DNA of 64,000 bases from an uncultured Hyphomicrobium sp. (GTDB lineage: Bacteria > Pseudomonadota > Alphaproteobacteria > Rhizobiales > Hyphomicrobiaceae), in NCBI GenBank assembly GCA_934555825.1, contig CAKTFJ010000004.1, positions 62,001 through 126,000 of the forward strand. Reading direction: 5' to 3'. Shown one piece after another: positions 58,498 to 64,000 of the stretch. Every line of letters starts with the position of its first letter. The stretch's first letter is position 1. A program made the translations under genes and the position numbers. A model generated the notes under the pieces. That model was not told the DNA's origin. It did no database searches and was given only the letters and a program-made list of their open reading frames with translations.

Positions 58498-58724
58498 TCC
58501 GTGCCGTCGATGCTGCGCTGGCGGGCCGATGGGACGAGGCTCACGATACCGCCCAGCGCTTCGAAGGCGATGCAGTGGCCGACTGGCTGCACGCCCTCCT
58601 GCACAAGATCGAAGGCGACGCCGGAAACAGCCACTACTGGTATCGGCGCGGTGTCCATAGCTACGACGCGTTTTCGGATCCAAGCGCCGAACTTGCTGCA
58701 ATCCGCGCCGAACTCTCCGATTAA
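58446..58724 (+). CDS. Small conserved protein overlapping queC
   Basis: 92 residues beginning [10 protein letters not shown], overlapping the queC 3' end by 52 bases in another frame. The core [19 protein letters not shown] ... [20 protein letters not shown] is a conserved small-protein pattern I recognise from many proteobacteria, with no established function. The conserved core lies after the overlap, so a downstream start is possible, although no in-frame ATG is near. Likely co-translated with queC. Confidence 0.75.
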   Translation: METRDDGNRNDARRTALIRAVDAALAGRWDEAHDTAQRFEGDAVADWLHALLHKIEGDAGNSHYWYRRGVHSYDAFSDPSAELAAIRAELSD

Positions 58725-58812
58725 GGAACTTGCTATGGCGCCGTTGTCGGCGGGACCGACGCTCTTATGGTGTGCAACGCTTCCCACGACAGACTATCCT
58801 GGACCTTCACCC

Positions 58813-59181
58813 ATGCGCTTCTGCCTCGCTTCCGCTCTCGCCGCGGCCATCCTTCTCCCGACACCGTCCTCGGCCGACTCGATCGACAATTTTCATGGCC
58901 GGTGGGAAAAGGTTGGACAGGCGTGCCAGTATTCAACGGAGGAGATCGAGGGCGACTATTTCTCCGTCGGGGCCGATCTCTTCAAGTACAGCTCCGGCCT
59001 TTGCCCTGATCCGGTGTTCAAGCTCTCCGGCACCCAGCTTTCCGTGACAGCGCACTGCGCCTTCGGCGAAAGCGAGGAATCGCCCATAGCCGAGCAGTTG
59101 TCTTTCGATGGCGCCGAGCTCGTTGCAAACGGAACGCGCTTGAACGGCCGATACGAACGCTGCGGGCCCACGCCGGACTAA
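58813..59181 (+). CDS. Secreted hypothetical protein
   Basis: 122 residues from the ATG at 58813: signal peptide (MRFCLASALAAAILLPTPSSA) followed by a ~100-residue domain with four cysteines (GQACQYS, SSGLCPDP, TAHCAFGE, YERCGPT), enough for two disulfides. The domain resembles small periplasmic beta proteins, but I recognise no family. The ribosome-binding site is weak; a start at 58735 would hide the signal peptide. Confidence 0.7.
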   Translation: MRFCLASALAAAILLPTPSSADSIDNFHGRWEKVGQACQYSTEEIEGDYFSVGADLFKYSSGLCPDPVFKLSGTQLSVTAHCAFGESEESPIAEQLSFDGAELVANGTRLNGRYERCGPTPD

Positions 59182-59298
59182 GCCAAACGTTAAGGATGTG
59201 GCAAAGCGCCCCCCGGCCTAAATCGGGGGCTCCCGTGGCAACCTTCCGTAAGCGTCCCCACTTATGGGAGGTCAGCTCCGAACATCAGGAGACACCTC

Positions 59299-59841
59299 AT
59301 GGGAAAGTCTGAGTCCAAATCCGACCTCAAGAAGGCCGCCGAGAAGCGCAAGGCCCCGCTCGCCACGCCTAGCGATCTCGGCGACAACGCCGTGCGCGAC
59401 CTCACCGGCGCGCTCAACGAAACGCTTGCCGACGTGTTCGCGCTCTACTTCAAGACCAAGAACTTCCATTGGCACGTCTCGGGGCCGCATTTCCGCGATT
59501 ATCATTTGATGCTCGACGAGCAGGCCGGCGAACTCCTCGCGTTGACGGACGTCATCGCGGAGCGGGCGCGAAAGCTTGGAGGCACCACGCTGCGTTCCGT
59601 CGGCCATATCGGCCGGCTGCAGCGCGTCGAGGACAACGACGCCGACTACGTCTCGCCGTCGGACATGATCGCGGAACTGAGGGACGACAACAAAGACATG
59701 GTTGGGCATTTTCGGGGGCTGAAGGAGTTGGCCGACGAGCACCGCGATTTCGCGACCTCGGCGCTGGTCGATACCTGGATCGACGAAGCGGAGAAGCGGC
59801 ACTGGTTCCTGTTCGAGGTAAGCCGCCAGACGGGGCCGTAA
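59299..59841 (+). CDS. dps: Dps-family ferritin-like protein
   Basis: 180 residues. It stores iron and protects DNA under starvation or peroxide stress. The inter-subunit ferroxidase site is in KTKNFHWHVSGPHFRDYHLMLDEQ (positions about 53-76). A Lys-rich N-terminal tail (ESKSDLKKAAEKRKAP) could bind DNA. It sits within the que cluster, 58 bases before queE, which is not a usual neighbour. A GC-rich hairpin (around 59208-59231) precedes it. Confidence 0.95.
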   Translation: MGKSESKSDLKKAAEKRKAPLATPSDLGDNAVRDLTGALNETLADVFALYFKTKNFHWHVSGPHFRDYHLMLDEQAGELLALTDVIAERARKLGGTTLRSVGHIGRLQRVEDNDADYVSPSDMIAELRDDNKDMVGHFRGLKELADEHRDFATSALVDTWIDEAEKRHWFLFEVSRQTGP

Positions 59842-59898
59842 AGGGCGTTCCGTTCCACCATCTTGCGGAACATGGGCCTAACTCTTAGGGAAAGGCCC

Positions 59899-60528
59899 AT
59901 GTACGCTGTCAAAGAGATTTTCTACACGCTGCAGGGCGAGGGCGCGAACGCGGGCCGCGCGGCCGTGTTCTGCCGTTTCGCGGGCTGCAATCTCTGGTCG
60001 GGCCGCGAACAGGACCGTCCGCGGGCTGCGTGCGATTTCTGCGACACGGATTTCGTCGGGACAGACGGCGAAGGCGGGGGCAAGTATGCCGATGCGCGCT
60101 TGCTCGTCGACGCCATTGCGGCGGCGTGGGGGGGGGGCGAGCAGGACCGTTTCGTCGTTCTCACCGGGGGCGAGCCTGCGCTTCAGATCGACGACGCGCT
60201 GATCCATGAGTTGCACGACCAAGGCTTTTCAATTGCCGTCGAAACCAACGGCACCCTCCCCTTGCCCGCGGGCCTCGACTGGATCTGCGTGAGCCCCAAG
60301 GCGGGGACCGACCTCGCCCAGACGTCGGGCGACGAGCTGAAGCTGGTCTACCCGCAAGAGGGGCTCGCGCCGGAGAGCCTGCTTGGGCTCGATTTTTCCC
60401 GGCGCTACCTGAGCCCCATGGACGGGCCGCATCTCGCTGAGAACACGGCGGCCGCAGTGGCGTACGTGAAAGCGCATCCCGTCTGGCGGCTGTCCGTCCA
60501 GACCCATAAGCGGATCGGAATTCCCTAA
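59899..60528 (+). CDS. queE: 7-carboxy-7-deazaguanine synthase
   Basis: 209 residues from the ATG at 59899 (MYAVKEIFYTLQGEG). Radical SAM enzyme making 7-carboxy-7-deazaguanine from the QueD product. The SAM cluster loop is an extended variant, CRFAGCNLW ... ACDFCDTDF, with about 14 residues between the first and second parts, as in the proteobacterial QueE type. LTGGEPAL and ETNGTLPLP are typical. queD follows 72 bases later. Confidence 0.96.
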   Translation: MYAVKEIFYTLQGEGANAGRAAVFCRFAGCNLWSGREQDRPRAACDFCDTDFVGTDGEGGGKYADARLLVDAIAAAWGGGEQDRFVVLTGGEPALQIDDALIHELHDQGFSIAVETNGTLPLPAGLDWICVSPKAGTDLAQTSGDELKLVYPQEGLAPESLLGLDFSRRYLSPMDGPHLAENTAAAVAYVKAHPVWRLSVQTHKRIGIP

Positions 60529-60600
60529 GCCGAGCCGGCGGTTAAGGCCTCCATGCCGCAGGGGATGGCGCCCCGCGCTGAAATCTCCTATTTGAGCGCC

Positions 60601-60987
60601 ATGCGCATCTACAAAGACTTTCTGTTCGAGGCGGCGCACTATCTGCCGTCCGCCCCCATCGGCCACCCGAATTCCCGGGTGCATGGCCATTCGTTCCGTG
60701 CGCGTGTCGTTATCGAAGGCCAACCCGACGCCGAGAGCGGCCTCGTGTTCCACTTCGACGATCTCACGGCCGCCATTGACGACGCGCGCGATGCGCTCGA
60801 CCATCGTCTTTTGAACGAGATCGAAGGCCTCGAAGCGCCGACGCTCGAACGTATTTCGATCTGGCTTTGGAACCGGCTGCAAAACCGGGTGCCGGGCCTC
60901 GCCGAGATCCAGGTCTCGCGCGATAGCTGCAACGAGGGTTGCATTTATCGGGGCGACGCGCCGGACGTGCGTCAGGCCGCCGAATAA
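60601..60987 (+). CDS. queD: 6-carboxytetrahydropterin synthase-like, Cys-less
   Basis: 128 residues from the ATG at 60601 ([16 protein letters not shown]). Zinc ligands are His in AAH and the two His of RVHGHSF. The catalytic Cys expected in the GHKCGRLHGH loop is replaced: the loop reads [10 protein letters not shown]. The later active-site Glu (KETC in E. coli as I recall) is Asp in SRDSCNEGC. Still within queC-queE-queD-queF, so a role in queuosine synthesis is expected, perhaps by a variant mechanism. Confidence 0.88.
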   Translation: MRIYKDFLFEAAHYLPSAPIGHPNSRVHGHSFRARVVIEGQPDAESGLVFHFDDLTAAIDDARDALDHRLLNEIEGLEAPTLERISIWLWNRLQNRVPGLAEIQVSRDSCNEGCIYRGDAPDVRQAAE

Positions 60988-61007
60988 GCTCGAAAGGACG
61001 CGCTGAG

Positions 61008-61469
61008 ATGGGCCGCGAAACCACCGGCATTACGCTTCTCGGCGGGGCCAGCGAGATTCCGGAGAGCCCGGACAAGGCCCTGCTCGAACGCGTTTCCAAT
61101 CCGCACGCGGACACGGCTTATGTCGCACGCTTTGCCGCGCCCGAATTCACGTCCCTTTGCCCGGTGACCGGCCAGCCCGACTTTGCGCATCTCGTGATCG
61201 ACTATGTGCCGGACGCCTGGCTGGTCGAGAGCAAATCGCTCAAGCTCTATCTGGCATCGTTCCGCAATCACGGAGCGTTTCACGAAGACTGCACCGTCGC
61301 CATCGGCAAGCGCCTGGTCGCGCTGCTGGAGCCTCAGTTTCTCCGCATCGGGGGATATTGGTATCCGCGCGGAGGCATCCCCATCGACGTATTCTGGCAG
61401 ACGGGGGCGCCGCCCGAGGGCGTCTGGCTCCCCGACCAGGGCGTTCCGCCGTATCGCGGACGCGGGTGA
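61008..61469 (+). CDS. queF: NADPH-dependent preQ0 reductase
   Basis: 153 residues from the ATG at 61008, the short YkvM-type form. It reduces preQ0 to preQ1. The catalytic Cys is in [14 protein letters not shown]; the [20 protein letters not shown] segment binds NADPH. It starts 20 bases after queD and ends the cluster. tgt and queA are not in the window. Confidence 0.96.
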   Translation: MGRETTGITLLGGASEIPESPDKALLERVSNPHADTAYVARFAAPEFTSLCPVTGQPDFAHLVIDYVPDAWLVESKSLKLYLASFRNHGAFHEDCTVAIGKRLVALLEPQFLRIGGYWYPRGGIPIDVFWQTGAPPEGVWLPDQGVPPYRGRG

Positions 61470-61686
61470 CCGCCTTCAGGGCCGTCTTTACCTGCATTCG
61501 ACGTTGCCCTCCTCGACGTTTTGCCGTGTAGCGCTTGCAACACGCCGTTTCGCTCCCCGCTCCTGACGGAACTCCCAGCGACGGACGCGCGTCATTCTTT
61601 CCGTTGCCTTTGAAGCGGCCGGCGACGTGTCCGGACGCTGTCGCGTGGAGGCCTGTCGCCGCACGCGCCGAACGACAGGAGCGGAG

Positions 61687-61914
61687 ATGATCGCAGGACT
61701 TCCCGACGAGTTGATTATGGCTTTCGCGGACGGCGAGTTGCACCCACCGCTTGCTTGCCATGTGCGTCAGGCGATCGGGTCCGATCCCGAAGCTCGCCGT
61801 AAATACCGGGCTTTTCTCTCCACGCGCCCGCTCGCGGGCAACGCGTTCGATGCGATTCTCGCAGAGCCGGTTCCGGAACGCCTCACGAGATCCTTGGGGC
61901 GCGGGAGGTCTTGA
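61687..61914 (+). CDS. Short anti-sigma-factor-like protein
   Basis: 75 residues. The sequence DELIMAFADGELHPPLACHVRQAI ... DPEARRKYRAFLSTR ... EPVPERL follows the cytoplasmic N-terminal domain of alphaproteobacterial anti-sigma factors, but stops before any membrane helix. It may be a truncated relic or a soluble regulator; no sigma gene is adjacent. GGAG lies directly before the ATG. Confidence 0.6.
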   Translation: MIAGLPDELIMAFADGELHPPLACHVRQAIGSDPEARRKYRAFLSTRPLAGNAFDAILAEPVPERLTRSLGRGRS

Positions 61915-62040
61915 GGGGGGCATTCACCCCATTTGGCGCTCCATGAGGTCCACGCATATCCGGTCAAGTTTACGCCACCTTTCCGATCGGGCTTTGCGTC
62001 TGGTCAAGGCTCCCCTCTTGGGCCTTTGCTAGAAGGTCGC

Positions 62041-62295
62041 ATGTCACAAAAACTGGTTTGTGCAGGCGTGGATGCCGGCTTGGGGTCCGGAAAACCGGAT
62101 AGTTCGATGAACGCAGTGCCGCGCAAAGAGCTCGCAGAGCGGATTTACGAAGGGATGCGCGCCCACTATGGGCCGGCGGTCTATCGGCCGTGGCAAGAGC
62201 TTGGCCCGCTGACCCGGAGCCGCTTCCTGGTGCTCGTGTCCGAAATGGAAAGCGTTGGGCTGATCGACCCCGCATATCCCGAGCATAATCCGTAG
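62041..62295 (+). CDS. Small conserved hypothetical protein
   Basis: 84 residues from the ATG at 62041, which has AGAAGG upstream; an ATG at 62107 would give a 62-residue form containing the conserved-looking part RKELAERIYEGMRAHYGPAV ... TRSRFLVLVSEMESVGLI. The extra N-terminal residues look less constrained. Family not recognised. Confidence 0.55.
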   Translation: MSQKLVCAGVDAGLGSGKPDSSMNAVPRKELAERIYEGMRAHYGPAVYRPWQELGPLTRSRFLVLVSEMESVGLIDPAYPEHNP

Positions 62296-62334
62296 GCTCA
62301 ACGGCCAAGCCTCCGAGGCAATCCCTGGGCTCGA

Positions 62335-62529
62335 TCAGGGCGTCTCGGACGTTTTCGGCGGCGCAGCGCGATCGATGACTGCCGGATTTCCGCCTTCGGC
62401 AGGGTTCGAGGGCGGCGGCTCTTCAAAGGGGCCGTAAAATACGAAATACGCGATCAGAAATACGAACACGACGATTGCGGCGAACGCTCCAAGGCGGAAC
62501 ATCGCGCGCGTGCCGGGACCTGGAACCAT
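62335..62529 (-). CDS. Small single-pass membrane protein
   Basis: 64 residues: one membrane helix (GAFAAIVVFVFLIAYFVFYG), then a Pro-rich tail (FEEPPPSNPAEGGNP). The start is uncertain (62529 or 62502). No function can be read. It converges on the gene ending at 62295. Confidence 0.45.
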   Translation of the reverse strand: MVPGPGTRAMFRLGAFAAIVVFVFLIAYFVFYGPFEEPPPSNPAEGGNPAVIDRAAPPKTSETP

Positions 62530-62614
62530 GTCGGGCAAGAGGCATCTCCTGTGCAGCGGTAACGGCCGCAACCAAGCGATGTTCCCTCTCAGTCTCGTCG
62601 GTTCATCAAGGATT

Positions 62615-62689
62615 TGGCTGGGGCGGGAGGGTTCGAACCTCCGAATGGCGGAATCAAAATCCGCTGCCTTACCACTTGGCTACGCCCCA
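62615..62689 (-). tRNA. tRNA-Gln (TTG)
   Basis: 75 bases including an encoded 3' CCA. On the minus strand it begins TGGGGCGTAGCC; the anticodon loop TTTTGAT contains TTG, the T-loop is GGTTCGAACCC, and the acceptor stem closes with GCCCCA plus GCCA. The cloverleaf is complete. Confidence 0.95.
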
Positions 62690-62734
62690 TCAGCCGCCAG
62701 GGCGGGGCAGCTCGAAACAGCCCTGTGAAACGAA

Positions 62735-62811
62735 TGGTCGGAGCGGGGAGATTCGAACTCCCGACCCCTTGCTCCCGAAGCAAGTGCGCTACCAGGCTGC
62801 GCTACGCTCCG
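62735..62811 (-). tRNA. tRNA-Pro (CGG)
   Basis: 77 bases including encoded CCA. On the minus strand it begins CGGAGCGTAGCGCAG; the anticodon loop CTTCGGGA holds CGG, and the T-arm is GGGAGTTCGAATCTCCC. The C1-G72 start is typical of proline tRNAs. It lies 45 bases from tRNA-Gln on the same strand. Confidence 0.95.
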
Positions 62812-62979
62812 CCCGACCTTCGTTCCGTCCCAATGTGAATGAGACCCGCGCTGCCAAAGCAATGCGCGAGGCGGCTTTATAGCGGCGACCCCGGGACTGG
62901 GCAAGCCGCTCCGTACGTGATTTTCAATGGACGCGGGCGGCAGCCGAATTTGTCGCCATCCCCGCCCGGAAAACGCCGA

Positions 62980-63008
62980 GGGCCGGCTCGCGTTCTGGCG
63001 GCCGGCCC
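62980..63008 (-). terminator. Possible terminator after phasin gene
   Basis: GGGCCGGC (62980-62987) and GCCGGCCC (63001-63008) form an 8-bp stem with a 13-base loop, 40 bases after the phasin stop. On the minus strand a short TTTT follows after six bases. Confidence 0.5.
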
Positions 63009-63048
63009 CCTGATTGGGCACGTAAATCTCTTTCCGCGCAGACGCTCT

Positions 63049-63429
63049 TCAGCGCTGGGGCTTCTGCAGGTTCTGCATGGCTTCCGTTACGAGGCGACCA
63101 AGCTCCTGCGCCTGGAGTGCATAAGCCTGCATCTGAGACTGAGCGAAGCGGCTCTGATGGGCCAGGATTTCCTGTATGTCCTTGGCGCTCGCGAGGTCGC
63201 TCGCCAGGGCAAAGGCCGCCTCGGCGTTCTGCTTGGCGAACTTGGTCGCGCGCTCCTGGACGGAGCGGAACCCCGAGGAAACGTCGTTTGCCGGCAGCGA
63301 CTTCGACCAGAACGTCATGGCCTGGGTCATGGCGTCGATGAACTGGCCGTAGGCCTGACGGGCCTGCTCGACGTTCTGCTCCGCCATATCGCGCACTTGC
63401 TGAGGAATCTCGAACGGGTTCTGGGACAT
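63049..63429 (-). CDS. Phasin family protein
   Basis: 126 residues, almost wholly helical. The pattern IPQQVRDMAEQNVEQARQAYGQFIDAMTQAM, SVQERATKFAKQNAEAAFALA and AKDIQEILAHQSRFAQSQMQAY is the phasin_2 family, which coats polyhydroxyalkanoate granules or otherwise binds hydrophobic surfaces. It suggests storage polyester is made, though no pha synthesis genes are in the window. Confidence 0.92.
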   Translation of the reverse strand: MSQNPFEIPQQVRDMAEQNVEQARQAYGQFIDAMTQAMTFWSKSLPANDVSSGFRSVQERATKFAKQNAEAAFALASDLASAKDIQEILAHQSRFAQSQMQAYALQAQELGRLVTEAMQNLQKPQR

Positions 63430-63583
63430 TGGGTTCTCCGGCGTTTCGGGGGGTCAAATCTCATTTAGTGGTAACGTTTCGTGTGGTTCGCGCAAAGCGG
63501 TTTCCCTTTGTCCAGCTCAGGACACGGCGCCACGCGCCGGATTGGCGCAGACTTTCGGTCGCGGGCCCTTGCTCCATCCGCCC

Positions 63584-64000
63584 TCAGTCCGGCAGCGGGA
63601 TGAACTCCGTGGTGTCGGTCGGCACGGGAGCAAAGCGCCCTGCTTTCCAATCCGCTTTTGCCGCGTCTATTCTATCTTTTGATGACGAGACGAAGTTCCA
63701 CCAAACGTGGCGGGGCCCGTCCATAGGCTCGCCGCCGACGAGCATAAGGCGCGCGTTCGTGGTGGCCAGGATCGAGATGCGGTCTCCGGGGCGGAAAACC
63801 AGAAGGCGGCCCGGGCCGAACGTTTGGCCCGCAATGTCGATCTCGCCCGATACGATGTAGACAGCGCGCTCGTCATGATCCGCATCAAGCGGCAGGACTG
63901 CACCCGGCGCAAGCATCGCTTCCGCGTAGAAGCATTCATGCGGAAATACCGCGGGTGAGCTTTGCCCGTAGAGCGAGCCCATGATGAGGCGGACGGTCTT
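63584..64000 (-). CDS. Pirin-family protein, 5' end cut by window edge
   Basis: At least 139 residues, the C-terminal part only; the frame stays open through base 64000 (KTVRLIMGSLYGQSSP). The segment is the pirin C-terminal cupin (LDADHDERAVYIVSGEIDIAGQ, GRLLVFRPGD, GGEPMDGPRHVWWNFVSSS). The metal-binding N-terminal cupin lies outside the window. Pirins act as quercetinases or transcriptional cofactors; the role here is open. Confidence 0.88.
   Translation of the reverse strand, partial: KTVRLIMGSLYGQSSPAVFPHECFYAEAMLAPGAVLPLDADHDERAVYIVSGEIDIAGQTFGPGRLLVFRPGDRISILATTNARLMLVGGEPMDGPRHVWWNFVSSSKDRIDAAKADWKAGRFAPVPTDTTEFIPLPD

Noticed and set aside
62615..62811. tRNA cluster as an integration hotspot
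   Set aside because: Both tRNAs are complete and no integrase, partial tRNA repeat or composition change was seen next to them.

Overview
The window comes from a high-GC alphaproteobacterium of the order Hyphomicrobiales (Rhizobiales). The order-level call rests on recognisable gene order (eno-ftsB-pdhA-pdhB ... lipA-coq10 ... cinA-ispDF-dusB-ntrBCYX-dat-hfq-hflX-mazG; trpG-trpD-trpC-moaC-moeA; lptF-lptG-lptD-surA-pdxA-rsmA), a fused ispDF gene, an RpoE/ChrR pair and a large polar-growth-type coiled-coil protein. A budding or prosthecate family such as Hyphomicrobiaceae is a guess. Almost all of the window is dense core chromosome. No CRISPR array, transposase, prophage or rRNA operon was seen.

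Layout: 1-1400 is a visibly AT-richer edge with three small genes of unknown role and a long stem-loop. 1.5-5.8 kb (minus) holds tryptophan and molybdenum-cofactor genes. kdsA follows, then the rpoE-chrR sigma/anti-sigma pair. 8.5-13.4 kb (plus) is tkt-pgk-ccdA-thiD, with no gap gene between tkt and pgk. A terminator-ended small-RNA candidate, an MFS transporter, dgcA and a giant GPR-like coiled-coil gene divergent from an HPt gene come next, then a 2Fe-2S ferredoxin and its reductase. 21.5-29.7 kb (minus) carries outer-membrane assembly and LPS export (lptF, lptG, lptD, surA) with pdxA and rsmA. pepA, a membrane protein, mazG, a DUF1801 protein and a flavin monooxygenase lead to the nitrogen-regulation block hflX-hfq-dat-ntrX-ntrY-ntrC-ntrB-dusB. 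ispDF, a MarR regulator, cinA, a pentapeptide-repeat protein and an EF-hand protein follow. 49.9-57.6 kb (minus) is the eno-ftsB-pdhA-pdhB...lipA-coq10 block. 57.7-61.5 kb (plus) is a queuosine cluster (queC, queE, queD, queF) that also contains dps and two small genes. The right end has small genes, tRNA-Gln(TTG), tRNA-Pro(CGG), a phasin and a pirin-like gene cut by the window edge.

The strongest unusual signal is the pyruvate dehydrogenase locus. pdhA and pdhB stand at their normal place, but pdhC (E2) and lpd (E3), expected between pdhB and lipA, are absent. Two look-alike small lipoproteins and a GlsB-type membrane protein occupy that interval. The lipoyl domain fused to PdhB lacks its lipoyl-lysine (Thr instead), and several E1 active-site residues as I remember them are replaced. 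This looks like a stranded or repurposed E1 rather than a working PDH. Other points of interest are a QueD without its usual catalytic Cys, a four-unit 17-bp-period repeat array upstream of glsB, tandem repeats before marR, an AT-rich perfect palindrome with promoter-like spacing in a convergent gap, and the unidentified structured RNA near 13.5 kb.
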